Assembly: GCF_006965545.2 (NCBI RefSeq)
Contig: NZ_CP041372.2
Location: forward strand, 3,720,001-3,784,000
From: Paenalkalicoccus suaedae
GTDB taxonomy: Bacteria; Bacillota; Bacilli; Bacillales; Salisediminibacteriaceae
DNA length: 64,000 nucleotides
Reading direction: 5' to 3'
Shown here in pieces: positions 1 to 9,346 of the stretch (position 1 is its first letter; each line of letters begins with the position of its first letter). The position numbers and the translations under genes are program-made. The notes beneath the pieces are model-generated. The model was not told the origin of the DNA. It did no database searches and saw only the letters and a list, made by a program, of their open reading frames with translations.

Positions 1-1164
1 TTCAGCAAGAAGCTCACGAGCTCGCTCTTGGTCAAATTCTAATCCTTCAACTTCGTCAGAGAAACCAAATACGTTAGAACCGATTGGTCCAACAGCTGGT
101 GTAGCAGTTCCCTGCATAACACCTTCGTTTAGCATATCGTTATCAATTGCCATAGTAACAGCTTGACGTACTAGTGGGTCATCGAATGGCTCAGCTTCCA
201 CGTTGAATCCGATGTAAGAAAGGCTTAAGCTTTCTTGCGTATATACGCTAACACCTTCAGTGCCGTCTACGCGCTCTTGGTCACTTGGGCTTACTGGGTA
301 GATAATGTGAGCAGACCCAGTCTCTAGCTCAGAAATACGAGTTAGATCCTCTGGAGAAACTCGGAATGTAACAGACTCAACTCCTGCAGGCTCGCCCCAG
401 TAGTTATCGTTACGAGTAAGTACTACTTCAGCACCTGGATTCCAAGATTCAAATTGGAAGAAGCCAGTACCGATTGGATTTTCGTTTAGGTAGTCACCAG
501 GTTGTCCGCCTGCTTCCATCGCTTCGTAGTCAGAAGCAATAGCCTCTGGGCTAATCATACCGCCACCAGAGTGTGCAAGGTGAGATGGAAGTGGAGCGAA
601 TGGGTACTCTGTTACGAAATCAACAGTGAACTCATCTACTACGACAACTTCTTCAACCATTTCATAAAGAAAAGCACGCTGTGAAGCTACGTCTGGATCT
701 AAGACGCGGTCAAGGTTTGCTTTAACAGCCTCTGCGTTAAATGGAGTTCCATCAGTAAATTCAACATCGTCACGAAGCTCAAAGCGCCATACGTTGTCTT
801 CTGTCGCTTCCCATGAAGTAGCTAGAAGTGGCTCAAGCTCCATATCTTCTGATTGCATAAGAAGTGTTTCAAAAATGTTCGTTTGAACAGCACTAGAAGG
901 TACGTCGTTTGAACCGTGTGGGTCCAATGCAACGATATCAGAAGTTGTTGCGATAACTAAGTTACTGTCATCAACTTCAACGTCAGCTGCGTCTCCGTTT
1001 GTCTCCCCGTCAGTCTCAGTGTCTGTGTTCTCAGCACCGTTGTCTGGAGCATTTGTATCAGCACCAGTATCACCAGTGTTGTTTGGCTCACTTGCACAAG
1101 CAGCAAAAGTAAGTGCTACCGCTGTAGATGCAAGAACAGCCTTAAGTGTTTTACTCTTTAACAT
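1..1164 (-). CDS. Oligopeptide/dipeptide ABC transporter substrate-binding lipoprotein (partial, C-terminus beyond window)
   Basis: Extracellular solute-binding protein of the OppA/DppA family (SBP_bac_5), which captures peptides or nickel-type ligands for the ABC transporter encoded just downstream on the other strand. The 388 visible residues begin with a lipoprotein signal peptide (MLKSKTLKAVLAS...) whose lipobox FAAC puts the lipidated Cys at residue 23. An acidic, Asn/Thr-rich linker of about 35 residues follows, then the family pattern LDPHGSNDVPSS, with GTGFFQFESWNPG further on. The ATG at 1164 is preceded by a GAGGGGG ribosome binding site. The reading frame runs off the left edge, so the C-terminal part is missing. 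It is transcribed away from the permease/ATPase genes, an unusual layout for this type of operon. Confidence 0.9.
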   Translation of the reverse strand, partial: MLKSKTLKAVLASTAVALTFAACASEPNNTGDTGADTNAPDNGAENTDTETDGETNGDAADVEVDDSNLVIATTSDIVALDPHGSNDVPSSAVQTNIFETLLMQSEDMELEPLLATSWEATEDNVWRFELRDDVEFTDGTPFNAEAVKANLDRVLDPDVASQRAFLYEMVEEVVVVDEFTVDFVTEYPFAPLPSHLAHSGGGMISPEAIASDYEAMEAGGQPGDYLNENPIGTGFFQFESWNPGAEVVLTRNDNYWGEPAGVESVTFRVSPEDLTRISELETGSAHIIYPVSPSDQERVDGTEGVSVYTQESLSLSYIGFNVEAEPFDDPLVRQAVTMAIDNDMLNEGVMQGTATPAVGPIGSNVFGFSDEVEGLEFDQERARELLAE

Positions 1165-1584
1165 CAAGCTTCCCCCTCTTTATTGTTAGAAATTTGTAAC
1201 AACTTGCTTATACTAACGTACAATAATAATTCTAAAAAAACAAGATAAAAAATGTTCTAAATTATTATATTTCTCTAATATCGTGAAATAAACATATGTC
1301 TTTTCTAACTTTTACCGATTAACGCGCTAATAAATAGTTTCTTCTTTAATGTCAGAAAATCTGTCTATACAAGGGAACGTGTTTTCTCTTTCCAAAAGAG
1401 TGAATTATTATTATACTGTAAAAACATTTACCTTTTCACGAAAAAAACTTGTGAAAAAGTTTGAGAATGTTATAATTTTTCTCGTATCGACAAATTTCTT
1501 TCCTATATGTATATGTAATATTTTACAGAGGGACGTTCGACATTATCAGTCTATTTCGAGAATAAAGAAAGTGAGGTTAGGAGT
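1165..1584. other. Divergent intergenic region of the peptide transporter
   Basis: This AT-rich 420-bp region separates the binding-protein gene from the permease operon and must hold both promoters. I see one good sigma-A promoter for the rightward operon (listed separately). A weak CodY-like motif near 1345-1359 (TCAGAAAATC core, about 11 of 15 positions) could link the system to nutrient control, but it is too degenerate to call. No convincing gene is present: the 94-codon frame from 1349 has no ribosome binding site. Confidence 0.4.
1449..1476 (+). promoter_or_regulatory. Candidate sigma-A promoter for the oppC-oppB-oppD-oppF-like operon
   Basis: A -35 element TTGTGA at 1449-1454 and a perfect -10 element TATAAT at 1471-1476 are separated by 16 bp, about 110 bp before the first permease start. 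The assignment is by motif only. Confidence 0.55.
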
Positions 1585-2481
1585 ATGGAAGAAACAACGT
1601 TGCCAGCTCAACAAGAGCAGCAAAAGCGGGTAAACCCGCAAATCGAAAACTTGAAGATGGTTTGGCGCAAGCTAAAAAAGAACAAGCTAGCGATGGCCGG
1701 CGGTTTTTTAATTATCTTCTTCGTTTTAACATCCTTTATCGGACCACTACTCACAAATGATGAGCTCTTAAATCCGAACGTATCGGATCGCTTACAGGCC
1801 CCATCTGGAGAATATTGGTTTGGTACTGACCACCATGGTCGTGATATCTTTACTAGAATCATTCACGGAATGTCAATTACTCTCTATATCGGATTCTTCT
1901 CTGTTGTTATAGGGTTAATTGTCGGAGTATTCTTAGGATTAGTTTCTGGATACTACGGTCGTTTAACGGATACGATCATTATGCGTTTTATGGACGTATT
2001 ACTTGCATTCCCTGGTATTTTATTAGCGTTAGGTATCATTGCAGCACTAGGTAATGGTATTAATAACGTAATTATTGCGATCGCGATCTTCTCCGTACCA
2101 GTTTTCGCACGTATTGTGCGTGGTTCGGTTCTTTCCGTGCGAAAGCTCGAGTATATCGACGCGATGCGCGCATTAGGAGCATCTGATGCTCGTATTATCT
2201 TCAAACATATTTTACCGAATATCATGTCTCCAATTATCGTTCAAGCGACACTGTTCTTGGCGACAGCTATTCTAACAGCGACAGGACTTTCCTTCTTAGG
2301 TCTAGGTGCTCAGCCACCAACTCCAGAATGGGGTGCGTTACTTGCGGCAGGTCGTAACTATATCTTTGAATATCCGCATATCGCCTTCTTCCCTGGTATT
2401 TCTATTGTACTTGTCGTATTAGCATTCAACCTATTTGGTGATGGTGTGCGAGATGCCCTTGATCCTAAACTTAAATCGTAA
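1585..2481 (+). CDS. Peptide ABC transporter permease, OppC/DppC type
   Basis: Inner-membrane permease subunit (298 residues, usual length) of the OppC/DppC family. The N-terminus carries the OppC_N segment (WRKLKKNKLAMAG then a hydrophobic helix, about residues 25-50). Five further membrane helices follow, and the cytoplasmic EAA-like loop near residues 190-215 (DAMRALGASDARIIFKHILP) contacts the ATPases. The region GRDIFTRIIHG is typical of the family. Start ATG at 1585 has RBS GAGGTTAGGAG. It is the first gene of a four-gene rightward operon. Here the C-type permease precedes the B-type, the reverse of the common B-C order. Confidence 0.92.
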   Translation: MEETTLPAQQEQQKRVNPQIENLKMVWRKLKKNKLAMAGGFLIIFFVLTSFIGPLLTNDELLNPNVSDRLQAPSGEYWFGTDHHGRDIFTRIIHGMSITLYIGFFSVVIGLIVGVFLGLVSGYYGRLTDTIIMRFMDVLLAFPGILLALGIIAALGNGINNVIIAIAIFSVPVFARIVRGSVLSVRKLEYIDAMRALGASDARIIFKHILPNIMSPIIVQATLFLATAILTATGLSFLGLGAQPPTPEWGALLAAGRNYIFEYPHIAFFPGISIVLVVLAFNLFGDGVRDALDPKLKS

Positions 2482-2499
2482 GAAAAGAGGTGAAGCCTG

Positions 2500-3417
2500 T
2501 TGTTAATTTATACTATTAGACGACTTCTACAGTTAATTCCGACATTAATCGGGGTATCGTTAATGGTTTTCCTATTAATGCACTTAATTCCTGGTGATCC
2601 AGCACAAATTATGGCTGGTGAGCGAGCAGATGAAGCACAGGTCGAACAGATGCGTGAGCGTCTCGGCTTAAACGATCCACTTCCAGTGCAATATTTACGC
2701 TTTGTCGGGGATGCCGTCCAAGGTGACTTAGGTAACTCGATTCGAAATGGACGAGCAGTTACAGACGAAATCGGAGCTCGTATTTGGATTACGGTTGAGC
2801 TTGCCGTATATAGTACCATTTTGAGTATTTTTATCGGTTTGATAGCTGGAATTATTTCCGCTACACGTCGAGGTAGCTTTGCAGATATGGCGTTAATGGT
2901 TATTGCCTTGTTTGGACTTTCCATGCCTAACTTCTGGCTTGGGCTTATGTTAATTCAATATGTAGCACTTCGTTTTGAGGCAATTCCACCTTCTGGTTGG
3001 GGAGGAGCGGCAGTAATCCTTCCTGTTATCACACTTGGTACAGCCGGTGCCGCAGTTATTGCCCGAATGACACGATCTAGCATGCTCGAAGTTATTCACC
3101 AAGATTACATCCGAACAGCACGAGCAAAGGGTGTAAAAGAAAGACTCGTTATTTATAAGCACGCGTTACGTAACGCACTTATTCCAGTAGTAACAGTAGT
3201 AGGTTTACAGTTTGGTGGTTTACTAGGAGGTGCCGTACTTACTGAGACGGTATTTGCCATTAATGGTTTAGGTCGCTTTGTTGTTGACAACATCGCAGCC
3301 CGTGACTTCCCGAACGTACAAGGTGCCGTATTAGTCCTTGCTGTCCTATTCGTATTAGTTAACTTTGCTGTCGACTTATCGTATCGCTTCTTAAACAAGC
3401 GAGTAGAATTAGACTAA
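2500..3417 (+). CDS. Peptide ABC transporter permease, OppB/DppB type
   Basis: Second permease subunit (305 residues) pairing with the upstream OppC-like protein. It begins with the classic OppB start [18 protein letters not shown], followed by [15 protein letters not shown], and carries the EAA loop [24 protein letters not shown] (about residues 205-230). Six membrane helices are evident. The start is TTG at 2500, 18 bp after the previous stop, supported by RBS AAAGAGGTG at 2484-2492. Translation initiation from TTG in two consecutive genes suggests tuned, moderate expression. Confidence 0.92.
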   Translation: MLIYTIRRLLQLIPTLIGVSLMVFLLMHLIPGDPAQIMAGERADEAQVEQMRERLGLNDPLPVQYLRFVGDAVQGDLGNSIRNGRAVTDEIGARIWITVELAVYSTILSIFIGLIAGIISATRRGSFADMALMVIALFGLSMPNFWLGLMLIQYVALRFEAIPPSGWGGAAVILPVITLGTAGAAVIARMTRSSMLEVIHQDYIRTARAKGVKERLVIYKHALRNALIPVVTVVGLQFGGLLGGAVLTETVFAINGLGRFVVDNIAARDFPNVQGAVLVLAVLFVLVNFAVDLSYRFLNKRVELD

Positions 3418-3448
3418 ACTATTCCAGCATAGAAAGGTGGGAGACCTG

Positions 3449-4492
3449 TTGGAAATTAAAGATTCCATTATACACGTAGATGAATTACAAACTTCCTTCT
3501 TCACAGAACGTGGAGAAGTGAAGGCTGTTGATGGTGTTACATTTGACGTACCGGCCGGTAAAACACTCGGTATCGTAGGAGAATCCGGTTCAGGTAAAAG
3601 TATTACTTCTTTATCTATCATGCGGTTAATTGAGTCACCAGGTGAAACGATCGGTGGATCGATTACGTTTAACGGCGAGGATCTTCTTGCTAAATCGGAA
3701 GCGCAAATGCGCAAGATTCGCGGGAAAGAAATCTCGATGATCTTCCAAGAGCCAATGACGTCGCTAAACCCCGTATTTACGGTTGGTGACCAAATTGCGG
3801 AAGCATATCAGGTTCACGAAGGACTTTCGAAAAAAGAAGCATTGAAAAAGGCATTAGGCATGCTTGAATTAGTTGGTATCCCTTCTCCTAAAGCTCGTTT
3901 GAAGGCGTACCCTCACGAACTATCAGGAGGTATGCGTCAGCGTGCGATGATCGCCATTGCACTTGCTTGTCGCCCTCAGCTCCTTATTGCCGATGAGCCA
4001 ACAACCGCATTAGACGTAACGATCCAAGCTCAGATTCTTCGACTCATCAATGGGCTGCAAGAAGAGCTTGGTATGGCTGTATTACTAATCACTCACGACC
4101 TTGGTGTTGTTGCTGAAACTTGTGATTACGTAGCAGTTATGTATGCAGGTAAGGTTGTGGAATATGCAGATGTAAACACACTATTTGCTGATCCAAAGCA
4201 CCCTTACACTGTTGGACTATTGAAGTCGCTACCACGTCACGATATTGATATGGAAGGCGAAGATCTAGACGTTATTAAAGGAATGGTTCCAAGCCCTAAC
4301 GAATTACCGGAAGGCTGTCGCTTTGCTCCACGTTGCCCGTTTGCAACTGAGCTATGCCACAACGAGTTACCATCTTTAAGAGATTTAAATGACAAAGACC
4401 AAGTACGATGCTGGATCTATACAGACCAGTGGGATGGACCGGAGGTGAACGTGCAAAATGACTACTCAGCTGCTCAAAGTACAGAATCTTAA
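3449..4492 (+). CDS. Peptide ABC transporter ATP-binding protein, OppD/DppD type
   Basis: Cytoplasmic ATPase of the peptide transporter (about 347 residues). Walker A GESGSGKS lies at residues 44-51. The Q-loop is in [10 protein letters not shown], the signature is [12 protein letters not shown], Walker B is [12 protein letters not shown] and the switch His is in ITHDLG. The C-terminal oligopeptide/dipeptide extension contains the [10 protein letters not shown] cysteine motif seen in OppD/DppD, often able to hold an iron-sulfur cluster. The TTG at 3449 sits 6 bp after AAAGGTGGGAG and is preferred. An in-frame GTG at 3437 would give a four-residue extension but overlaps the RBS. Confidence 0.92.
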   Translation: MEIKDSIIHVDELQTSFFTERGEVKAVDGVTFDVPAGKTLGIVGESGSGKSITSLSIMRLIESPGETIGGSITFNGEDLLAKSEAQMRKIRGKEISMIFQEPMTSLNPVFTVGDQIAEAYQVHEGLSKKEALKKALGMLELVGIPSPKARLKAYPHELSGGMRQRAMIAIALACRPQLLIADEPTTALDVTIQAQILRLINGLQEELGMAVLLITHDLGVVAETCDYVAVMYAGKVVEYADVNTLFADPKHPYTVGLLKSLPRHDIDMEGEDLDVIKGMVPSPNELPEGCRFAPRCPFATELCHNELPSLRDLNDKDQVRCWIYTDQWDGPEVNVQNDYSAAQSTES

Positions 4493-5474
4493 GCAATACT
4501 TCCCTATTAAAGGTGGTGTCTTAGGACGTAAAATCAATGATGTAAAAGCCGTTGACGACATTAGCTTTGAAATTAAAGCTGGTGAAACATTAAGTATCGT
4601 TGGGGAGTCTGGTTGTGGTAAATCGACAACTGGCCGCGCGATCCTTCGTTTAGACGAACCTACTTCTGGTTCTGTCGAGTTTGATGGGAAAGATCTTCTT
4701 GCCCTAAACAAAGGTCAAATGCGTAAAATGCGTAAGGATCTTCAGATCATTTTCCAGGATCCATATGCGTCTATTAACCCGCGTCAAACTGTTCGTCAGA
4801 TCTTGAGTGAAGCAATGGAGATTCAAAAGGTTGTCCCTAAAGATAAGATGGACGCTCGCATGAAGGAGCTTATGGAGACAGTTGGTCTCGGCGCTCACCA
4901 GCTTGACCGCTTCCCTCACGAGTTCAGTGGTGGCCAGCGTCAGCGTATTGGTATCGCACGTGCCCTATCTGTTGATCCAAAGCTTATCATCTGTGATGAG
5001 TCTGTATCGGCACTTGACGTATCGATTCAAGCACAGGTACTCAACCTGCTTAAAAAACTACAAAGAGAGCTTAATTTAACATATCTATTCATCTCACACG
5101 ATTTAGGTGTTGTTCGACACATTTCTGACCGCGTACTCGTTATGTACCTGGGTAAAATCGTGGAGATTGCAGATAAGAAGAGCCTTTTTGATAATCCGAA
5201 GCATCCGTATACGCAGACACTACTATCTGCTATTCCAGTTCCGGATCCAACAAAGAAGAAGGACCAGGTTATCCTCAAAGGTGACGTTCCTTCTCCAATC
5301 GATCCTCCATCTGGATGTCGTTTCCACACTCGTTGTCCATTCGCGACAGACAAGTGTAAAAACGAAGAGCCGCTTCTTCGCAACACAGAAGTAGCAGGCA
5401 TGGCAGAAGGCCATATGGCAGCGTGTCACTATATCGAAGAAATCGCTTCTGGAGAAATGAAGCGTCAGTACTAA
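4458..5474 (+). CDS. Peptide ABC transporter ATP-binding protein, OppF/DppF type
   Basis: Second ATPase (338 residues) forming the heterodimer with the OppD-like protein. Walker [10 protein letters not shown] lies at residues 49-57. [11 protein letters not shown], the signature [15 protein letters not shown], Walker [13 protein letters not shown] and ISHDLG follow. The C-terminal cysteine motif [10 protein letters not shown] is again present. ATG 4458 has RBS GGAGGTGA, and the gene overlaps the 3' end of the OppD gene by 35 bp, so translation is probably coupled. A strong terminator follows, which ends the operon. Confidence 0.93.
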   Translation: MTTQLLKVQNLKQYFPIKGGVLGRKINDVKAVDDISFEIKAGETLSIVGESGCGKSTTGRAILRLDEPTSGSVEFDGKDLLALNKGQMRKMRKDLQIIFQDPYASINPRQTVRQILSEAMEIQKVVPKDKMDARMKELMETVGLGAHQLDRFPHEFSGGQRQRIGIARALSVDPKLIICDESVSALDVSIQAQVLNLLKKLQRELNLTYLFISHDLGVVRHISDRVLVMYLGKIVEIADKKSLFDNPKHPYTQTLLSAIPVPDPTKKKDQVILKGDVPSPIDPPSGCRFHTRCPFATDKCKNEEPLLRNTEVAGMAEGHMAACHYIEEIASGEMKRQY

Positions 5475-5486
5475 AACAACTTATAA

Positions 5487-5536
5487 AAGCATCACATGTT
5501 GTAGCCTTCGTGCTAGGATATGTGGTGCTTTTTGTT
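5487..5536 (+). terminator. Rho-independent terminator after the peptide transporter operon
   Basis: Arms AAGCATCACAT and ATGTGGTGCTT pair around a 20-base loop and are followed by a T-rich run. Confidence 0.85.
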
Positions 5537-5560
5537 TGAAATAGTGAAGATTAAAAGCTT

Positions 5561-5616
5561 AAGTTCAAGTGCTTACGTTCAAGATCAGGACCTTCGGGGT
5601 CCTCAGTGACGGCTTA
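5561..5616 (+). repeat. Short interspersed repeat, family 2, copy 1
   Basis: A ~56-bp segment contains AAGTTCAAG, TTCAAGATCA, a small GGACC-TTCG-GGGTCC hairpin and then a TGACGG tail. The same order of blocks is found at 48827-48890, downstream of the NADH oxidase gene. Its last bases overlap the stop of the next gene on the minus strand. Function unknown. Confidence 0.6.
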
Positions 5617-5904
5617 GCTATTTTCTATTTCTTCGTGTTCTTTTTTAAAGATACCTACCAAAAGCAGAACTAGTCCGCTTACAAATAAAATTGGAAACAG
5701 ATAGACCATCAAAAATGCAACAAAACCATCTCCCACAGCAACAGCATAAGTGATGCCAATAGCAAAAGCTAAAGCCGGAGAAATTGGGATCATAAGAGCT
5801 ACACCCCATATCTTATATTTAGTCTTTTTTGGCTTATCCCTACTTAGAAAAAAAGCTATAACCCCACCTAACATAGCGATAATATATCCAAATACAATAG
5901 GCAC
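5614..5904 (-). CDS. Small membrane protein of unknown function
   Basis: A 96-residue protein with three predicted membrane helices (about residues 2-19, 35-57 and 66-87), a basic loop SRDKPKKTKYK between the first two, and a charged tail KKEHEEIENS. The start is GTG at 5904, supported by GGGGGATGA upstream. It stands alone between the peptide transporter terminator and a repeat-rich gap. I do not recognise the family, and nothing in the context assigns a role. Confidence 0.65.
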   Translation of the reverse strand: MPIVFGYIIAMLGGVIAFFLSRDKPKKTKYKIWGVALMIPISPALAFAIGITYAVAVGDGFVAFLMVYLFPILFVSGLVLLLVGIFKKEHEEIENS

Positions 5905-6148
5905 GTTCTCATCCCCCCTATCACTTCTCCACCTCGCAAATCATCTACTATAACCAAGAGAATAGACATAACAATTCCTAATTAAGATACTTATATACTA
6001 TCATATATTAGTAATTTTAAATCAAATTACCAATACATTTTTATCCTTTTCTCTCAATTAAAAAGAAGCAAGCGAGCTATTCACTCACTTACTTCACATA
6101 ACATGTTCTTATACTTATAGGGTTTCACTTATAAATGACTCCAGAGCT

Positions 6149-6362
6149 GGCAGACTCGGAGGACATTCGCAGACAATCCATAGGGGAAAGAGGTCTTTGA
6201 GATCCCACAGGAGGAATTTAGAGTGAGACGGCAGTCGAACTCTGCCGACGAGGAAGCTCAAAGGCCGGCCCTATGGATGTCGTAGAGTGTCTGTAGAGCT
6301 GACTGTTCTTACCTCATTTAATGCAACTAGTTGGCACTTGATCATCCTAAGCTCGAAGAGCT
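6149..6362 (+). repeat. Long-hairpin interspersed repeat, family 1, copy A
   Basis: The core at 6149-6310 begins GGCAGACTCGGAGGACATTC and ends with TGTAGAGCTGACTG. The two ends are imperfect inverted repeats (AATCCATAGGG against CCCTATGGAT). Inner arms CTTTGAG and CTCAAAG also pair, so the whole can fold into one long hairpin. The tail to 6362 carries AACTAGTTGGCACTTGATC and AGCTCGAAGAGCT, shared with the copies near 13.0 and 15.9 kb. It lies just 3' of the azoreductase gene (minus strand). The rest of the 5905-6379 gap holds nothing else that I see. Confidence 0.8.
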
Positions 6363-6379
6363 ACAGGTAAACTAATCAA

Positions 6380-6964
6380 CTAAAACCGCTCCGCCAACAC
6401 CTTCGCCTCTTTCACCTTCTCCTTCAACATCTCTTCTACCTGCTCCGGATACGTACTCGTACCCTCAATAAACAGATGCTCATAGTGCTTCACACCAACA
6501 AGCTTAAAAATCGTTCGTAAATAGCTGTCGCCGTGCTCAAAAGCTGCAAGCTTCCCTTCCGAGTAAATGCCACCACGGGACTGGATGTGCAGTACCTTCA
6601 ACTCACCTAGCAAGCCTTCCATCCCCTTTTCCGCAAAGCGAAACGTCTTGTTTGGGACGACGATTTGGTCGACGTACGCCTTCATCGGAGCTGGAATGCC
6701 CATATTCCAAAGCGGGGTTACGAGGACGAGCTTGTCGTGTGTGAGGAGCTGTTCCACGAGCGGATTAGTTACCGTTACGGAGCCTCCGCGTTCCCAAGCG
6801 GCGAGCGCTTGGCCCTCCATCGTTGGTACAGTTACATCGAATAAATCCAGTTGCTCGATTTTCTCCCCGGGATGTAGGGAGGTATAGGTCTCAAGAAATG
6901 CTTGGCCGATCTGTAGGCTGTTTGATTGGTGCAGTGGCTTTGGATTGGCGGTGACGTAGAGCAT
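6380..6964 (-). CDS. FMN-dependent NADH azoreductase family protein
   Basis: Flavodoxin-fold quinone/azo reductase of the AzoR family (194 residues, slightly shorter than the usual ~205). These proteins use FMN and NADH to reduce quinones or azo bonds by two electrons. N-terminal phosphate-binding region is NPKPLHQSNSLQIG. The flavin-site motif TPLWNMGIPAPMKAYVDQI is at about residues 82-100, and IQSRGGIYSEG is at about 128. ATG 6964 has a good GGAGG. It follows the phosphatidyltransferase gene by 13 bp and is probably the last gene of the CHY/Ynj-like operon, though its role there is unclear. Confidence 0.88.
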   Translation of the reverse strand: MLYVTANPKPLHQSNSLQIGQAFLETYTSLHPGEKIEQLDLFDVTVPTMEGQALAAWERGGSVTVTNPLVEQLLTHDKLVLVTPLWNMGIPAPMKAYVDQIVVPNKTFRFAEKGMEGLLGELKVLHIQSRGGIYSEGKLAAFEHGDSYLRTIFKLVGVKHYEHLFIEGTSTYPEQVEEMLKEKVKEAKVLAERF

Positions 6965-6977
6965 GGCATAGGCCTCC

Positions 6978-7559
6978 TTAGGCGAGTAGTCGTTTGGCGT
7001 GGAGGAGTCGTTGGATGGCTGTGATGATCTCCACGGCTAAAAATAGTAGGGTAAAGAAGAGTAAATAGTCGACGAAGATGATCATGAGGGAGAGTAGGAT
7101 GAAGCCTTCTGTGCGTTCGGCGAGTGCCGGCTGGTAGTAGAAGGACTTCTCGGTCTCCTCATCTGCGACTGCTCCGACGGTGAGAAAAATGGTGATGCAG
7201 TAAATAATGGAGCCAAGGAGCAATAGGCTCGCCCACATCGTATCTGGGTAGCGGAAGGCGAGTCCTAGGATGACAGCGACTTCGACGAGTCGATCAAAGC
7301 TGACGTCTAAGACCGTGCCGAACTTAGTCGACACGGTTTTCCGTGCCATCGTGCCGTCAACGGCGTCTAAGTATCCGGAGAACCAGAGGAGCGCGAGTCC
7401 GAGCATATACTGACCAAAGTAGACGGCGACACCGGCTGAGATGCCGATTAAAAAGCCGATGACGGTGACTTGATTTGCTGTCAGTCCTAGCTTTAGAGCG
7501 CGGTCGGCCGTTTTTTCGATGACTGGTTGGACGAGGTGACGTGCTTTTGTGTCGATCAT
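6978..7559 (-). CDS. CDP-alcohol phosphatidyltransferase family protein (YnjF-like)
   Basis: Integral membrane enzyme (193 residues) that transfers a phosphatidyl or similar group from a CDP-alcohol to an acceptor alcohol. The complete catalytic signature is visible: D65, D68-G69, A72-R73, G81, D85 and D89 (DAVDGTMAR... GTVLDVSFD). Its four aspartates bind the metal ions. About five to six membrane helices follow. The start overlaps the upstream ATPase stop by 4 bp (ATGA-type coupling). Co-operonic occurrence with a YnjBCD-like transporter mirrors the Escherichia coli ynjBCDEF cluster, where YnjF is the same kind of protein. The substrate is unknown. Confidence 0.88.
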   Translation of the reverse strand: MIDTKARHLVQPVIEKTADRALKLGLTANQVTVIGFLIGISAGVAVYFGQYMLGLALLWFSGYLDAVDGTMARKTVSTKFGTVLDVSFDRLVEVAVILGLAFRYPDTMWASLLLLGSIIYCITIFLTVGAVADEETEKSFYYQPALAERTEGFILLSLMIIFVDYLLFFTLLFLAVEIITAIQRLLHAKRLLA

Positions 7560-8536
7560 AGCTGTTCCTCACTTTCATGTACAAATACGGTGACATGCTC
7601 GCCTTCGTCAAAGCGCGTGTGCTTCGGTGCTCGGATGACCGTTGATTGGTTTAGGCTTGGTAACGTAACTCGGTAAAACGTATAGCCGTAGGCAAGGATT
7701 TGGTAGTCGATGGCGGCCTCGTAGTGCTCGAGGACGGTGGCTGTTGTCGCTTTTGTATTGTCAGCGATGTTGCCCTTTTGAAGCGATAGACGAGCGGCGG
7801 AGATAAACGTCTCGTTGCGGTAAATCCCGTCTGAGATCATGCCTGCGACGTGCTCGTTGTTCGGCTCTCTGTACACGTCCTCTGGCACACCCTGCTGCTT
7901 GAGCTCGCCGTCCTTCATGACGAGGAGCTTGTCACCCATCATCACCGCCTCCTCCTTATCATGCGTGACAAAGATCGCCGTTACCCCTTCCGCTTTTAAA
8001 AACTGGCGTAACCAGATTCGTAGCTGTGTGCGTAACGACGGATCTAAGCTACTAAATGGCTCATCTAAGAGGAGGAGCTTCGGCTTTAGCGCAAGGGCAC
8101 GTGCGAGAGCGACGCGTTGCTGTTGACCGCCTGATAGCTCATTTGGGTAGCGGTCTTTCAGATCTATAAGCTCTACTTTTTGTAAGAGCTCGTCTGCTAA
8201 CGCATTGCGTTTTTGCTTAGAGACCTTTTGCGCGCCATACGTCAGTCCATACGTGACATTTTGTTTTACCGTTAAGTGTGGGAAAAGCAGTGCCTGTTGG
8301 AACATGAGGACGATTGGCCGCTTATTTGCTTTTATGTTTTTGATAGATTGTTGCTCGAGCAACATATCTCCAGAGGAAGCTTCTGCAAGCCCTGCTAAGC
8401 ATCGTAAAAGCGTTGTTTTGCCACATCCAGATGGTCCAACAAGGCTCACTAACTCTCCTTCTGATACGGTGAAGGAAATGTCTTTAAAAACAGGTGTTTC
8501 GTGAAACGATTTAGATAGTTTCGTTACTTCCAGCAT
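7556..8536 (-). CDS. ABC transporter ATP-binding protein (YnjD-like)
   Basis: ATPase subunit (326 residues) of the importer encoded by this operon. Walker A GPSGCGKTT is at residues 34-42. Q-loop FQQALLFPHLTV, signature LSGGQQQRVALARAL, Walker B LLLLDEPFSSLD and VTHDKEEAV follow. Beyond residue ~235 is a ~90-residue TOBE-like extension (IRAPKHTRFDEGEHVTVFV). E. coli YnjD, from memory, lacks it, so this subunit is closer in build to iron/thiamine/sulfate-type ATPases. ATG 8536 has RBS AAAGGAT. It is tightly packed between the permease and phosphatidyltransferase genes. Confidence 0.9.
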   Translation of the reverse strand: MLEVTKLSKSFHETPVFKDISFTVSEGELVSLVGPSGCGKTTLLRCLAGLAEASSGDMLLEQQSIKNIKANKRPIVLMFQQALLFPHLTVKQNVTYGLTYGAQKVSKQKRNALADELLQKVELIDLKDRYPNELSGGQQQRVALARALALKPKLLLLDEPFSSLDPSLRTQLRIWLRQFLKAEGVTAIFVTHDKEEAVMMGDKLLVMKDGELKQQGVPEDVYREPNNEHVAGMISDGIYRNETFISAARLSLQKGNIADNTKATTATVLEHYEAAIDYQILAYGYTFYRVTLPSLNQSTVIRAPKHTRFDEGEHVTVFVHESEEQL

Positions 8537-8551
8537 GTATGGATATCCTTT

Positions 8552-9346
8552 CTACGCGCGTCGTAATACTCGCATATATAGTAGCATAGTCGCCTCCATT
8601 AATAAGAGAAAGACGATCGGCAGAAGCGCAAAAAGGACAGAGAATCCGGCTACAACTGCTTCGTTCGTACTTGAGAAGTATGGATAATAGATGAGAGGCA
8701 AGGTCGCAACGCGTCCGCCTCCAATAATGGCCGTCAGCACATATTGACTTAACGAAATAACAAACGTCAAGACAGCCATCGTCCGTAAGCTCGGTAGCAT
8801 CATAGGAAGAATGCCCGTTATAAAGGACTTCCATCCGTTTACTCCGAGCACTGCTCCCTGCTCAATCCAGGTTGGGGAAATGCGATCAAAGCCAGCTTTA
8901 AGTACTCGTACGGAATACGGTAGAGTTGGCAGAAGATGAATCAGGATGACTCCCATTATAGAATCAGCTAAACCAACTCGGATCATCGCAAGGTGCATCC
9001 CCATGGCGATTGCGAGGACTGGGATGAGGAGCGGTAGCAAAATGATCGTTTCTACAACCGCTTTTCCTCGGAAATAAAAATGACTTAACACGTACGCTGC
9101 AGGTGTTGCTAAAATCATGTTGAGAACGACCACACTTACTCCAATTATTAAGGTTGTTTGGAGAGCGCTTGTCAGCTGTGGATCCTGCCAAATGACCGCC
9201 CATGCTCGGAGCGTAAACGTGTCTGGAATTAGACTTGGCCATCGCAAGCTAAAGGTAAAGCTTTTGATAAACATAAACCCAACAGGTAGGACAAACAAGA
9301 CAATAAGTAACAGGAGCATGATCATCTGCAAAACACGTTTACTCAT
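8552..9346 (-). CDS. ABC transporter permease (YnjC-like, C-terminal half equivalent)
   Basis: Six-helix permease (264 residues) of the binding-protein-dependent type. The EAA loop WIEQGAVLGVNGWKSFITGILPMMLPS is at about residues 160-185. It overlaps the preceding permease by 8 bp, and the RBS GGGAGGACA precedes ATG 9346. As I recall it, the E. coli YnjC permease is one double-length protein. Here the two halves are separate genes. Confidence 0.88.
   Translation of the reverse strand: MSKRVLQMIMLLLLIVLFVLPVGFMFIKSFTFSLRWPSLIPDTFTLRAWAVIWQDPQLTSALQTTLIIGVSVVVLNMILATPAAYVLSHFYFRGKAVVETIILLPLLIPVLAIAMGMHLAMIRVGLADSIMGVILIHLLPTLPYSVRVLKAGFDRISPTWIEQGAVLGVNGWKSFITGILPMMLPSLRTMAVLTFVISLSQYVLTAIIGGGRVATLPLIYYPYFSSTNEAVVAGFSVLFALLPIVFLLLMEATMLLYMRVLRRA

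Noticed and set aside
1349-1633. 94-codon frame overlapping the oppC-like start
   Set aside because: No RBS; it spans the promoter and runs into the permease in a different frame.
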